A stretch of DNA of 64,000 nucleotides from Microbacterium sp. LWH11-1.2 (GCF_038397745.1 NZ_CP151636.1:2976001-3040000), one strand, 5' to 3'. Shown: positions 51,955 through 61,549, counted from the first letter of the stretch. Numbers and translations are program-made. Notes: generated by a model not told the origin, from the sequence alone.

Positions 51955-53078
51955 CGAACACACCCACACTCGACTCCGCGCTGGCCGGCTGCACGATCAT
52001 CGTCGCCGCCGACCGCCGCTCGGTCGACCTCGCGACGGCGCTCGAGCGGAGGGGAGCACAGGTGCATCGTGCTCCCGCGCTCAGCATCGTCGCGAACGCG
52101 GATGACGCGGAGCTGATGCTCCGGACCGAGCAGCTCATCTCCGCGCCGCCGGACATCGTCGTCGTCACGACCGGCGTCGGGTTCCGCGGGTGGATGGATG
52201 CCGCGCACGAGCACGGTCTCGATGAGCGCATCGGCGCGGCGCTGCGCGGTGCGCACTTCGTCGCCCGCGGACCCAAGGCGCACGGCGCGATCCAGCAGGC
52301 AGGGTTCACCGCCGACTGGGTCGCGGAGTCGGAGACCTCCGCGGAGGTCGGCGAGTATCTGCTCGCCTCGGGGATCTCGGGCAAGCGGATCGTGGTCCAG
52401 CACCACGGCGCCGGATCCGACGGGCTCGACGAGCTGCTGACGGAGGCCGGTGCCGAGGTCGTCAGCGTGACGGTGTATCGCTGGGGACCGCCGCCCGACC
52501 CCGAGGTGGTGCGCCGGTCGGCTCGCCAGGCGGGCGCGGGCGAAGCGGATGCCGTGCTCTTCACCTCCGCTCCCGGAGCCGCTTCCTGGCTCGCCGTCGC
52601 CGAGGAGGCGGGAGTGCTCGACGACATCCGTCGCCGTGCCGCGACCGGCAGACTGCTCCTCGCCGCGGTCGGCCCCATCACGGCGGGACCGCTGCTGTCG
52701 GCCGACCTGGAGACGACGATCGCGGACCGCGGGCGCCTCGGATCACTCGCCCGCTGTGTGATCGCGCATTTCGGCGGCGGCCGTGCGCCGTCGCTGGAGA
52801 CGGATGCCGGGCGCCTCGAGGTGCGCAGCGGCGGCGTGCTCATCGACGAGCGCTTCGTACCGCTGTCGCACACGGCCGCGCGCCTCATCGAAGCGCTGTT
52901 CGTCGCGGGCGGCCGCGTGCTCTCGCGTGCCGAGATCGGACGCGTCCTCCCCGGCAGCGACCGCAACGGCCACGCGGTCGAAGTCGCGGTGGCCCGGCTG
53001 CGCGAGTCGCTGTGCGGCGCCGAGCTCGTGCAGACCGTCGTGAAGCGCGGTTATCGGCTCGCGGTCATCGAGTACTGA
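51951..53078 (+). CDS. hemD: Uroporphyrinogen-III synthase fused to a winged-helix domain
   Basis: 375 residues from GTG 51951 (GTGA overlap with cobA). Residues about 1-260 are a HemD-type synthase (CTIIVAADRRSVDLATALERRGA, VTTGVGFRGWMDAA, DAVLFTSAPGAASWLAV, LAAVGPITAGPLL). Residues about 285-375 are an OmpR-type winged helix (GVLIDERFVPLSHTAARLIEALF, GRVLSRAEIGRVLPGSD, VEVAVARLRESLCG, VQTVVKRGYRLAV) with the typical ending. It could close uroporphyrinogen III and also bind DNA, sensing tetrapyrrole flux. Such fusions are known in actinobacterial nir clusters such as Rv0260c. Confidence 0.9.
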   Translation: MTNTPTLDSALAGCTIIVAADRRSVDLATALERRGAQVHRAPALSIVANADDAELMLRTEQLISAPPDIVVVTTGVGFRGWMDAAHEHGLDERIGAALRGAHFVARGPKAHGAIQQAGFTADWVAESETSAEVGEYLLASGISGKRIVVQHHGAGSDGLDELLTEAGAEVVSVTVYRWGPPPDPEVVRRSARQAGAGEADAVLFTSAPGAASWLAVAEEAGVLDDIRRRAATGRLLLAAVGPITAGPLLSADLETTIADRGRLGSLARCVIAHFGGGRAPSLETDAGRLEVRSGGVLIDERFVPLSHTAARLIEALFVAGGRVLSRAEIGRVLPGSDRNGHAVEVAVARLRESLCGAELVQTVVKRGYRLAVIEY

Positions 53079-53100
53079 CCGGACGCGGAGTCGTGGCCGG

Positions 53101-53403
53101 CTACTCCGCCGGGGTGTCCGAGGGGATCGGAACCGGGGTCTCGACCGGCGCCTCGGTCGGCGCGGTCGTCGGCTCGACGGTCGGCGTCGGCGTGGGCTCA
53201 GGAGCGGTGACCTGCGCATGCACGACCTGGCTGGCGATGGCTGCGAGGACGATGACGGACCCGGCGATCGCCGCGATGGCGTTGTCGCGCGTGCGGCGAC
53301 GGATCTGCCCCTGATGCCAGATCGTGCGCGCGGTGTGCAGACGGGTGCGGCGCTCGGCCTGAACGCGCTCCTGCCGGGTGCTCCTCGAACCGCGTGCGGC
53401 CAT
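53101..53403 (-). CDS. Single-span membrane protein with a proline/threonine-rich tail
   Basis: 100 residues from ATG 53403, chosen because GGGAG lies 8 bases upstream; ATG 53418 has no such site. A basic N-terminus (SRSTRQERVQAERRTRLHTARTI) stays inside, one helix (AIAAIAGSVIVLAAIASQVV) crosses the membrane, and the tail of about 30 residues is proline, threonine and glutamate rich (PTPTVEPTTAPTEAPVETPV), probably wall-spanning. No family is recognised. It is convergent with hemD. Confidence 0.7.
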   Translation of the reverse strand: MAARGSRSTRQERVQAERRTRLHTARTIWHQGQIRRRTRDNAIAAIAGSVIVLAAIASQVVHAQVTAPEPTPTPTVEPTTAPTEAPVETPVPIPSDTPAE

Positions 53404-53516
53404 GCCTCGATCTCCCATCCGTGCGACGGTGCGTCACGTCGCCTCAGAGCCTACCGTCGGCGGCGGGGTGCGTTGAGCGTCACCCGAGTGTCGTGACCCG
53501 CCAGTAGCCTGGTGGG

Positions 53517-54887
53517 ATGACGTCCCCTGCCGCGCTGCTCTCCGGGCAGACGCCTCTCGCCGTGCGCATGCGCCCGGTCTCCCTCTCCGAGGTCGCCGGG
53601 CAGCGTCATCTTCTGCGATCGGGCTCGCCGATCGTGGCACTCGCCGACCCGGAGGCGACGTCGCCGGGTGCGGTGTCGATCATCCTCTGGGGTCCTCCCG
53701 GCACGGGCAAGACCACTCTCGCTCAGGCGATCGCCCGTTCCTCGGGGCGCCGCTTCGTCGAGCTCTCGGCGGTGACCGCCGGCGTGAAGGACGTGCGCGA
53801 GGTGATGCAGGAGGCGATCACCCAGCGCGACCTCTACGGTCAGACGACGATCCTCTTCCTCGACGAGATCCATCGGTTCACCAAGGCCCAGCAGGATGCG
53901 CTGCTCCCCGGGGTCGAGAACGGCTGGGTCATCCTGATCGCGGCCACGACAGAGAATCCGTCCTTCTCGGTGATCTCCCCGCTGCTGTCGCGGTCGCTTC
54001 TGCTCACGCTGCAGCCGCTCACCGACGACGACATCGGCCTGCTGGTCGACCGGGCGGTCGGCGACGCGCGCGGTCTGAACGGTGCCGTCGCGCTGAGCGA
54101 TGAGGCGCGGTCCGCGCTCATCCGTCTCGCGTCCGGCGATGCCCGTCGTGCGCTCACCGGTCTCGAGGCCGCCGCCGCGGTGGCGCTCTCGCATGCGGCC
54201 GACGCCCCGGCGAAGGGCAGGAAGAAGAAGGACTCCGAGGCGAGTGTTGCGCCGGCGGTCTCCGCCGACGACGTCTCGCAGGCCGTCGACAAGGCGCTGC
54301 TGCGCTACGACCGTCAGGGCGACGAGCACTACGACGTCATCAGCGCGTTCATCAAGTCGATCAGGGGTTCCGACCCGGATGCCGCGCTGCACTACCTCGC
54401 CCGCATGATCGAGGCGGGGGAGGACCCGCGGTTCATCGCGCGGCGCCTGGTGATCTCGGCATCCGAGGATGTCGGTCTCGCCGACCCGCAGGGCCTCGTC
54501 ATCGCGGTCGCCGCCGCCGACGCCGTCGCGTTCATCGGAATGCCTGAGGGGCGCATCCCGCTGGCCGAGGCGACGGTGTACCTGGCGACGACGGCGAAGT
54601 CGAACGCCGCGTACGTCGGCATCGACGCCGCGATCGCCGACATCCGCAAGGGCGGCTTCGGCCGGGTGCCCGTGCATCTGCGCGACGCGCACTACCCCGG
54701 CGCGAAGCGGCTCGGCCACGGCAAGGGCTACGTCTACTCGCACGACAGCGAGTACGGCATCGTGCCGCAGCAGTATCTGCCAGACGAGCTCGACGGCCGG
54801 CGGTACTACGAGCCGAAGACCCTCGGAGCCGAGCGCGACGTCGCCGCCCGCCTGGAGCGGATCCGCCGCATCCTCGGCGATCGCTGA
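53517..54887 (+). CDS. rarA: RarA/MgsA replication-associated recombination ATPase
   Basis: 456 residues. It has MRPVSLSEVAGQRHLL, Walker A ILWGPPGTGKTTLAQAIAR, Walker B ILFLDEIHRFTKAQQDALLP, sensor 1 LIAATTENPSFSVISPLLSRSLLL, a lysine-rich linker near 225-240, and the tetramerisation end DEHYDVISAFIKSIRGSDPDAALHYLARMIEAGED. It acts at stalled forks. Monocistronic; the rpsD leader follows. Confidence 0.93.
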   Translation: MTSPAALLSGQTPLAVRMRPVSLSEVAGQRHLLRSGSPIVALADPEATSPGAVSIILWGPPGTGKTTLAQAIARSSGRRFVELSAVTAGVKDVREVMQEAITQRDLYGQTTILFLDEIHRFTKAQQDALLPGVENGWVILIAATTENPSFSVISPLLSRSLLLTLQPLTDDDIGLLVDRAVGDARGLNGAVALSDEARSALIRLASGDARRALTGLEAAAAVALSHAADAPAKGRKKKDSEASVAPAVSADDVSQAVDKALLRYDRQGDEHYDVISAFIKSIRGSDPDAALHYLARMIEAGEDPRFIARRLVISASEDVGLADPQGLVIAVAAADAVAFIGMPEGRIPLAEATVYLATTAKSNAAYVGIDAAIADIRKGGFGRVPVHLRDAHYPGAKRLGHGKGYVYSHDSEYGIVPQQYLPDELDGRRYYEPKTLGAERDVAARLERIRRILGDR

Positions 54888-54916
54888 GCTGCCTTCATCG
54901 AGCCGACCGGCGATCT

Positions 54917-55068
54917 GTTAGACTTGACCGGCTCGAAACCGAGTTTTCGGGCATCTCCTCGTTCACACCCCACCTGGCCGGTGCCCCGGCGTGCGCTCCC
55001 AGGCAGAACGCGGACGATACGTCCGTGAGTCGCGAAAGACGCGACCACGTCATCGGAAGGACAGCTTC
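54917..55068 (+). promoter_or_regulatory. Promoter and structured leader of rpsD
   Basis: GTTAGACTTGAC at 54917-54928 contains a TAGACT -10-like element. The following leader can form CGGAC-GATAC-GTCCG (55011-55025) and GTCGCG-AAAGA-CGCGAC (55029-55045), the latter ending 24 bases before the start. S4 is a known autogenous translational repressor in other bacteria, so feedback control is plausible. The leader is longer than its neighbours'. Confidence 0.5.
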
Positions 55069-55698
55069 GTGACCACGAAGTCCCAGGACCGCCGCAAGGT
55101 GCGTCTCAGCCGCGCCCTCGGCGTCGCTCTCACCCCGAAGGCCGCCCGCTACCTCGAGAAGCGTCCGTACGCTCCGGGTGAGCACGGCCGCACCAAGCGC
55201 AAGGCCGACAGCGACTACGCCGTCCGTCTGCGTGAGAAGCAGCGTCTGCGCGAGCAGTACGGCATCCGCGAGAAGCAGATGCGCAACACGTTCAACGAGG
55301 CTCGTCGTCACGACGGCCTGACCGGTGAGAACCTGGTCGAGCTCCTCGAGATGCGTCTCGACGCGCTCGTCGTGCGTTCGGGCTTTGCCCGCACCACCGC
55401 GCAGGCTCGCCAGCTCGTCGTGCACCGTCACATCCTCGTCGACGGCCAGCTCGTCGACCGCCCGTCGTTCCGCGTGAAGCCGGGTCAGCTCATCCACGTC
55501 AAGCCCAAGAGCGAGGGCACCGAGCCCTTCCAGGTGGCGGCAGCCGGCGGTCACGCCGAGGTGCTTCCCCCCGTTCCCGGCTACCTCGAGGTCGAGCTCG
55601 ACAAGCTCCAGGCTCGTCTGCTCCGTCGTCCGAAGCGCGCCGAGGTCCCCGTGACCTGTGAAGTGCAGCTCGTCGTCGAGTACTACGCAGCTCGCTGA
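55069..55698 (+). CDS. rpsD: 30S ribosomal protein S4
   Basis: 209 residues from GTG 55069, with AAGGA 7 bases upstream; in-frame sequence before it belongs to the leader. It has the S4 N-terminal domain (KRPYAPGEHGRTKRKADSDYAVRLREKQRLREQYGIREKQ, given in parts KRPYAPGEHG and LREQYGIREKQ) and the S4 RNA-binding domain RLDALVVRSGFARTTAQARQ and HRHILVDGQLVDRPSFRVKPG. It nucleates 30S assembly on 16S rRNA. It lies outside any ribosomal operon, as in Streptomyces. Confidence 0.96.
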   Translation: MTTKSQDRRKVRLSRALGVALTPKAARYLEKRPYAPGEHGRTKRKADSDYAVRLREKQRLREQYGIREKQMRNTFNEARRHDGLTGENLVELLEMRLDALVVRSGFARTTAQARQLVVHRHILVDGQLVDRPSFRVKPGQLIHVKPKSEGTEPFQVAAAGGHAEVLPPVPGYLEVELDKLQARLLRRPKRAEVPVTCEVQLVVEYYAAR

Positions 55699-55718
55699 TC
55701 CAGCGATCGAGTAATTCG

Positions 55719-55750
55719 CAGAAGGCGTCGGGGCAACCCGACGCCTTCTG
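55719..55750 (+). terminator. rpsD terminator
   Basis: A 14-bp perfect stem, CAGAAGGCGTCGGG with CCCGACGCCTTCTG, closes a GCAA loop 20 bases after the rpsD stop. It lies before the promoter region of the small gene at 55809. Confidence 0.85.
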
Positions 55751-55808
55751 TCGTTTCCGCCTACGATGGAGAAACCGCGCCTTCGCGGATAGAGGCAAGG
55801 ATGGTGAC

Positions 55809-55997
55809 ATGAAGAGCTTGCGATGGTTCGTGTTCGGTCTGATCGGCGGCTTCGTCGTCGCTCATTTCATGGACAAGGACCCGCGGGGTCACGACATCCT
55901 CGCCGAGGTCGATGCCCGGATCAACGGATTCACGGCTGCCCTCGGCGATGCCTATCGCGAGCAGGAGGCACGGCTCACGGAGCCGGGCAAGAACTGA
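55809..55997 (+). CDS. Small membrane-associated protein upstream of alaS
   Basis: 62 residues, ATG 55809. A hydrophobic start (LRWFVFGLIGGFVVAHFMDKDPRG) suggests one membrane helix followed by a short amphipathic helix (VDARINGFTAALGDAYREQEARL). The family is unknown. Similar small proteins commonly occupy this position in related genomes. It is 52 bases before alaS and probably its operon leader. Confidence 0.75.
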   Translation: MKSLRWFVFGLIGGFVVAHFMDKDPRGHDILAEVDARINGFTAALGDAYREQEARLTEPGKN

Positions 55998-56049
55998 ACC
56001 CTCGCTGCGCCTCGGCGCGGCATTCTCACGCAAGGACACCCGGCACTCT

Positions 56050-58710
56050 ATGAAAACTGCGGAGATCGCGCAGCGCTACCTCGATTTCTTCGAGAAGAAC
56101 GACCACGTCATCGTCCCGTCGGCCTCTCTGGTCAGCGACGATCCCTCCCTGCTGTTCACGGTGGCCGGCATGGTGCCGATGATCCCGTACCTGACCGGCG
56201 TGGTGCCTGCACCCCACCCCCGGATCGCGGACGTGCAGAAGTGCATCCGCACCAACGACATCGAAGAGGTCGGTCGGACCGCTCGGCACGGCACGTTCTT
56301 CCAGATGCTCGGCAACTGGTCGTTCGGCGACTACTTCAAGGAAGGCGCCATCCGCTACGCCTGGGAGCTGCTCACCAGCTCCGAGGCCGACGGCGGCTAC
56401 GGATTCGACGAGAAGGACCTCTGGGTCACCGTCTACGAGACCGATGACGAGGCCGAGGCGATCTGGCGCGACATCATCGGGCTGAAGCCGGAGCGCATCC
56501 AGCGGCTCGGCCGCGCCGACAACTACTGGAACACCGGCCAGCCCGGTCCCGGCGGCCCGGACTCCGAGATCTTCTTCGACCGCGGACCCGCGTACGGCAA
56601 CGACGGCGGACCAGCCGCGGACGACTCCCGGTTCCTGGAGATCTGGAACCTGGTCTTCATGCAGGACTTCATCGAGAACATCCGCAGCAAGACCGAGTTC
56701 GACATCGTCGGCGAGCTGCCGATGAAGAACATCGACACCGGCATGGGTCTCGAGCGCGTCGCGTTCCTCAAGCAGGGCGTCGACAACATGTACGAGACCG
56801 ATCAGGTGCGCCCCGTGCTCGACCGCGCGGTCGAGCTGTCCGGACGCCGCTACGGCGCGTCCCATGAGGACGACGTGCGCTTCCGCGTGATCGCCGATCA
56901 CGTGCGCTCCTCGCTCATGCTGCTGTCCGACGGCGTGCGGCCGTCGAACGAGGGCCGCGGATACATCCTTCGCCGCCTCATGCGGCGCACGGTGCGCGCG
57001 ATGCGTCTGCTCGGCGTCGACGAGCCCGTCTTCCCCGAGCTCTTCGCGACATCGCGCGACGCGATGAAGTCGGCCTACCCGGTGCTCGAGAAGGACTGGT
57101 CGACGCTCTCCGCGTCCGCCTTCGCCGAGGAGGAGACGTTCCGGCGCACGCTCGTGGCGGGATCGACCATCCTCGACCTCGCGCTCGATCAGACGAAGCA
57201 GGGCGGGGGCAAGACGCTCAGCGGCCCCGAGGCGTTCCTGCTGCACGACACGTACGGCTTCCCGATCGACCTCACGCTCGAGGTCGCCGAGGAAGCAGGG
57301 CTCGACGTCGATCGTGCCGCTTTCGACTCGCTCATGCAGGAGCAGCGTCAGCGGGCCAAGGCCGACGCGCGCAACCGCAAGCGCCAGCTCGCCGACGTCT
57401 CGGTCTACCGTGATCTCCGTGCGCTCGGCGAGACCGGCTTCGACGGCTACACCGCGCTCGAGGTCGAGTCGCGCATCCTCGGCATCCTGGTCGACGGCGC
57501 CGTCGTGCGCAGTGCGTCGGAGGGGCAGATCGCTGAGGTGGTGCTCGCCGAGACGACGCTGTACGCGGAGTCGGGCGGTCAGGTGGCCGACAAGGGCACC
57601 ATCGTCGGCCCCGGGTTCGAGCTCGAGGTTCTCGACGTGCAGCGTCCGGTTCCCGGTCTGATCAGCCACACCGTGGAGGTCACGCGGGGCACCGTCGCCG
57701 TGGATGACGCCGCGACGACGGTAGTGGACGCCGCGAACCGGCGTGCCGCGCGTCAGGCCCACTCGGCGACGCACCTCGTGCACGCCGCCCTTCGCGACAC
57801 CCTCGGACCGACGGCCACGCAGGCCGGCTCCCTGAACCGCGCCGGGTACATGCGTTTCGACTTCTCGTGGTCGCAGGCGCTCTCGGGCGAGACGCGCTCC
57901 GAGATCGAGGAGATCACCAACCGTGCCGTGCAGGACGCCCTCGAGGTGACCACGCGCATCGTCTCGCTCGACGAGGCGAAGGAGGCCGGCGCGATGGCCC
58001 TCTTCGGCGAGAAGTACGGCGACGTGGTCCGCATGGTCGACATCGGTGGCCCGTGGTCCCGTGAGCTGTGCGCGGGCACCCATGTCGGCACCAGTGCGGA
58101 GATCGGTCTGGTCAGCGTCGTCGGAGAGTCGTCCGTCGGCGCATCCAACCGTCGGATCGAAGCCCTCGTCGGCGCGGACGCGTTCCGCGAGCTGGCGGCG
58201 GAGCGGGCACTCGTGTCGCAGCTCACCGCCTCGCTGAAGACGCCGCGCGAGCAGCTGCCCGAGCGGATCGCCGATCTGGCGGCCAGTCTCAAGGCCGCCG
58301 AGAAGCGCATCGCGCAGTACGAGGCGAAGGAGCGCGCCGGCCAGGTGCCGGCCATCGCCGATGCCGCGCAGCGTGTCGGGTCCTTCCTCATCGCCGCGCA
58401 GTCGCTCGGCGAGGTCGCCTCGGCCGACGATGTGCGAGAGCTCGTCCTCGGTGTGCGCGACCGTCTCGGGTCCGAGGCCGCGGTCGTCGCTCTCGGTGCC
58501 GTCGTGGGCGGACGGCCGGTCGTCGTGGTCGCGACCAACGACGCCGCCCGCACCGCGGGTGCCAAGGCCGGTGTGCTCGCCAAGCGAGCCGCGGGTGTGC
58601 TCGGCGGCGGAGGCGGCGGTCGTGACGACGTCGCACAGGGCGGCGGTACGGACGCTTCGGCGCTCCCCGCTGCGCTGGAGTCCGTCTCTCAGGAGCTGCA
58701 CGCCGCGTGA
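56050..58710 (+). CDS. alaS: Alanyl-tRNA synthetase
   Basis: 886 residues from ATG 56050. The class II core has RTARHGTFFQMLGNWSFGDY, FFDRGPAYG, FMQDFIENI, IDTGMGLERVAFLKQG; editing residues are HSATHLVHAAL and CAGTHVG (zinc cysteine and histidines). It ends with the C-Ala domain and the glycine-rich GVLGGGGGGRDDVAQGGG. It charges tRNA-Ala. AAGGA lies 13 bases before the start, unusually far. It is coupled to ruvX (GTGA overlap). Confidence 0.97.
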   Translation: MKTAEIAQRYLDFFEKNDHVIVPSASLVSDDPSLLFTVAGMVPMIPYLTGVVPAPHPRIADVQKCIRTNDIEEVGRTARHGTFFQMLGNWSFGDYFKEGAIRYAWELLTSSEADGGYGFDEKDLWVTVYETDDEAEAIWRDIIGLKPERIQRLGRADNYWNTGQPGPGGPDSEIFFDRGPAYGNDGGPAADDSRFLEIWNLVFMQDFIENIRSKTEFDIVGELPMKNIDTGMGLERVAFLKQGVDNMYETDQVRPVLDRAVELSGRRYGASHEDDVRFRVIADHVRSSLMLLSDGVRPSNEGRGYILRRLMRRTVRAMRLLGVDEPVFPELFATSRDAMKSAYPVLEKDWSTLSASAFAEEETFRRTLVAGSTILDLALDQTKQGGGKTLSGPEAFLLHDTYGFPIDLTLEVAEEAGLDVDRAAFDSLMQEQRQRAKADARNRKRQLADVSVYRDLRALGETGFDGYTALEVESRILGILVDGAVVRSASEGQIAEVVLAETTLYAESGGQVADKGTIVGPGFELEVLDVQRPVPGLISHTVEVTRGTVAVDDAATTVVDAANRRAARQAHSATHLVHAALRDTLGPTATQAGSLNRAGYMRFDFSWSQALSGETRSEIEEITNRAVQDALEVTTRIVSLDEAKEAGAMALFGEKYGDVVRMVDIGGPWSRELCAGTHVGTSAEIGLVSVVGESSVGASNRRIEALVGADAFRELAAERALVSQLTASLKTPREQLPERIADLAASLKAAEKRIAQYEAKERAGQVPAIADAAQRVGSFLIAAQSLGEVASADDVRELVLGVRDRLGSEAAVVALGAVVGGRPVVVVATNDAARTAGAKAGVLAKRAAGVLGGGGGGRDDVAQGGGTDASALPAALESVSQELHAA

Positions 58711-59180
58711 GCGGGTTCCGCCGCGGGGTGCGCCTCGGCATCGACGTGGGCCGTGCTCGGGTCGGTGTGGCGCGATCCGACCCCGATGGAATGCTCGCCG
58801 TGCCCGTGGAGACCGTTGCCCGCGACGACCTCTCGATCGACCGCATCATCGAGATCGCCGGAGACTACGACCTCCTGGAGTTCGTCGTCGGACTTCCGGT
58901 GAACATGCAGGGGGCGGACACGCCGTCGACGACGGACGCGCGCGAGTTCGCCGCCGCGCTCGGCCGGCGCAGCGGTGCGCCGGTGCGGCTGGTGGACGAG
59001 CGCCTCAGCACCGTCACCGCCCATGCGGCGCTGCGGTCCTCCGGGCGATCACAGAAGAAGTCTCGTAGCATTGTTGATCAGGTCGCCGCCGTGGTGCTGC
59101 TGCAGCAGGCGATCGACACGGAGAAGAGCACCGGAAACCCGGCCGGTGCCACGATCCCGGTTGACGAGGAGCCCGCCTGA
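58707..59180 (+). CDS. ruvX: RuvX/YqgF RNase H-fold nuclease
   Basis: 157 residues, GTG 58707 inside the alaS stop. It has VRLGIDVGRARVGVARSDPDG, VVGLPVNMQGADTP, VRLVDERLSTVTAHAAL and the final DQVAAVVLLQQAID, the RNase H-fold aspartates and glutamate. In E. coli it processes pre-16S rRNA; it is also annotated as a putative Holliday junction resolvase. The alaS-ruvX-mltG order is conserved. Confidence 0.95.
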   Translation: MSGFRRGVRLGIDVGRARVGVARSDPDGMLAVPVETVARDDLSIDRIIEIAGDYDLLEFVVGLPVNMQGADTPSTTDAREFAAALGRRSGAPVRLVDERLSTVTAHAALRSSGRSQKKSRSIVDQVAAVVLLQQAIDTEKSTGNPAGATIPVDEEPA

Positions 59181-59182
59181 AC

Positions 59183-60670
59183 ATGTCCGAACGCGAGAGT
59201 GCTTCCCCCCAGCACGATCCGGGCGCCCGCCTGGGCGACCTGTTCGAGAATCTGCCCGCCCCGACACGTCAGATCCCGACCGTCGACAACAGCGCCCCGA
59301 CGCCGGGTTCGCGCCGCGCCGCGCGCGAGGCCGCCGGTCGGCCCTCGGAGTCGCACGACTCGGCGGGCTCGCCGGGCTCGGAGCCGACGAGCGAGGATTC
59401 CGCGAACACGGAGCCTGCGCGCCGCGAGCCCTCTGCCGCGGATGCCCTCTTCGCCTCCGCAGCGTCGCCGCAGCAGGATGCATCCGCCTCAGCGGCGACG
59501 TCCCCGAAGTCGACTTCTCCCGACCCCGCTCCGCCACTGGGCGGAGGGCTGGACGATCTCTTCGCTCCGCATGAGGAGCACCCCGCCGCCCGGCGGCCGA
59601 AGAAGAAGCGGCGAACCGGCTGCCTGATCGCCCTGGCCATCGTGCTGGTGATCGTGGGAGGCCTGGCCGCCGGTGGAGTCTGGGCCTGGAACACATACGG
59701 AGACAAGATCAGCGAGGCGCTCGGCTGGAGCGGTGCCGCCGATTGGGAGCCCGGTATGGCGACGGGCGAGGTGATGGTCACGATCCGCGAGGGCGACACC
59801 GGAGGACCGGTGTCGACCGCTCTCTACGATGCGGGCGTGACCAGGACCGAGGACGTCTTCTACGACTACCTCATCAACGAGAACCTCGCCGTGACGTTCT
59901 ACCCCGGCATCTACCGGCTGCAGGAGAAGATGACAGCCGAGGCCGCCCTCGCCGCTCTCAAGGACGAGAAGAACAAGCTCGAGAACACGGTGTCGATCAC
60001 CGAAGGCGGGACGATCGCCTCATCGCTGGCGAACATCGCCGAGACGCTCGGCATCCCGCTCGCGGACTTCGAGGCCGCTGTGGCCGATCCCGCGGCCTAC
60101 GGCGTGTCCGCACCGTCTCTCGAGGGATGGCTCTTCCCCGCGATCTACACCTTCGATCCCGAGGTGACGGCGACGCAGGTCATCCAGCGGATGGTCGATC
60201 GCACACGGGAGTCGCTCGCCGCGGCAGGGGTCCCGGACGACGAAGCGGAGCGTGTGCTGACCATCGCCTCGATCATCGAGCGCGAAGGCCGCCTGGACGA
60301 CTTCGCCAAGGTGTCGCGGGTGATCCAGAACCGCCTCGACATCGACATGCTCCTGCAGATGGACTCGACGGCTCAGTACGGGTACGGCTCGCTGCACGAG
60401 GGCGTCGTGTCGAGCTCGGCCGAGGCACTCGCCGACGACAACCCGTGGAACACCTACGTCCACACGGGACTCCCGGTCACGCCGATCGCGAGCCCGAGCG
60501 ACGCGGCGATCGACGCGGCGATGAACCCGGCCGACGGGCCGTGGCTCTACTTCGTCACGGTCAACCTGGCCACGGGCGAGACCCAGTTCTCCGAGACCCT
60601 CGCCGAGCACGAGCAGGGTGTGGAGAAGTGGCGCGAGTGGTGCCGGGCCAATCCCGACGGCGGCTGCTGA
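59183..60670 (+). CDS. mltG: Endolytic murein transglycosylase MltG
   Basis: 495 residues. A long acidic, serine- and proline-rich cytoplasmic part (1-130) is followed by basic KKKRRTG and a single membrane helix (about 145-170). The extracellular part has a LysM-like start (VMVTIREGDTGGPVSTALYDAGV) and the YceG core: LTIASIIEREGRL with the catalytic glutamate, FAKVSRVIQNRLDIDMLLQMDSTAQYGYG, NTYVHTGLPVTPIASPSDAAID and YFVTVNLATGETQFSETLAEH. It cleaves new glycan strands and limits their length. Confidence 0.94.
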   Translation: MSERESASPQHDPGARLGDLFENLPAPTRQIPTVDNSAPTPGSRRAAREAAGRPSESHDSAGSPGSEPTSEDSANTEPARREPSAADALFASAASPQQDASASAATSPKSTSPDPAPPLGGGLDDLFAPHEEHPAARRPKKKRRTGCLIALAIVLVIVGGLAAGGVWAWNTYGDKISEALGWSGAADWEPGMATGEVMVTIREGDTGGPVSTALYDAGVTRTEDVFYDYLINENLAVTFYPGIYRLQEKMTAEAALAALKDEKNKLENTVSITEGGTIASSLANIAETLGIPLADFEAAVADPAAYGVSAPSLEGWLFPAIYTFDPEVTATQVIQRMVDRTRESLAAAGVPDDEAERVLTIASIIEREGRLDDFAKVSRVIQNRLDIDMLLQMDSTAQYGYGSLHEGVVSSSAEALADDNPWNTYVHTGLPVTPIASPSDAAIDAAMNPADGPWLYFVTVNLATGETQFSETLAEHEQGVEKWREWCRANPDGGC

Positions 60671-60674
60671 GCCA

Positions 60675-61487
60675 GTGACCGCCTCGTATCTCGCCGTCTG
60701 GGGAGACCCGATCGCGCACTCGAAGTCGCCTGCGCTGCACGCGGCCGCCTACCGTGTGCTCGGTCTCGACTGGGAGTACGGGCGACGGCAGGTCGATGCG
60801 GCGGCGTTCGCCGACGCCCTCGACGGGCTCGACGCCCGGTGGCGCGGCCTGTCGCTCACCATGCCCTTGAAGGAGGAGGCGTTCCGTGCCGCCGCATCAC
60901 GTGATGCGCATGCGGAGCTGACGGGCGCCGTGAACACGCTGCTGCTCGGCGACGTCATCGCCGGCTACAACACGGATGTCGGCGGCATCGTCGACGCGCT
61001 GGCCGAGGCGGGGATCACCGAGACGCGCTCCGTGCGCATCCTCGGTGCCGGCGCCACGGCGGCATCCGCGCTCGTCGCCGCCGCCGATCTGGGAGCGGAG
61101 AGCGTCGAGATCTCGGCGCGCCGCCCGGAGCGCGCTGCCGGTCTCATCGCTCTGGGGGAGCGCATCGGCATCTCCGTCGAGGCACGCCCGCTCGACGATG
61201 TCGCGGCCGAGACCGATCTGACCATCGCGACGCTCCCGAGCGGAACCGTTCTTCCCGAGGGTGCCGCGTCGGCCCTGGCCGCGCGAGGGGGCGCGCTGTT
61301 CGATGCGGCCTACGCCCCCTGGCCGTCCGCCCTCGCGGCGGCATGGGGCGGTGCCACCGTGGTGTCCGGACTCGGGATGCTGCTGCATCAGGCCGTGCGC
61401 CAGATCAGGATCTTCCATCACGGCGACCCGTCGACGGCGCTGCCCGACGAGGCCGCTGTGGTGGCCGCCATGCGCGCCGTGCTCTGA
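60675..61487 (+). CDS. aroE: Shikimate 5-dehydrogenase
   Basis: 270 residues from GTG 60675, 4 bases after mltG. Substrate residues appear in [19 protein letters not shown] and [10 protein letters not shown], then [10 protein letters not shown] and [13 protein letters not shown]; the cofactor site is [22 protein letters not shown]. It interconverts 3-dehydroshikimate and shikimate, the fourth common step. It leads the aroE-aroC-aroK-aroB set. Some motifs of the NADP preference loop are atypical, so the cofactor is not certain. Confidence 0.92.
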   Translation: MTASYLAVWGDPIAHSKSPALHAAAYRVLGLDWEYGRRQVDAAAFADALDGLDARWRGLSLTMPLKEEAFRAAASRDAHAELTGAVNTLLLGDVIAGYNTDVGGIVDALAEAGITETRSVRILGAGATAASALVAAADLGAESVEISARRPERAAGLIALGERIGISVEARPLDDVAAETDLTIATLPSGTVLPEGAASALAARGGALFDAAYAPWPSALAAAWGGATVVSGLGMLLHQAVRQIRIFHHGDPSTALPDEAAVVAAMRAVL

Positions 61488-61549
61488 TCCGGAGGGGCCC
61501 GAACGAAACGCGGCGCAGGACAGGCCTGATCGCATGGGAGACTGGAGCA

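Noticed and set aside
56026..58701. Long open frame antisense to alaS
   Set aside because: Same reason; alaS is unambiguous.
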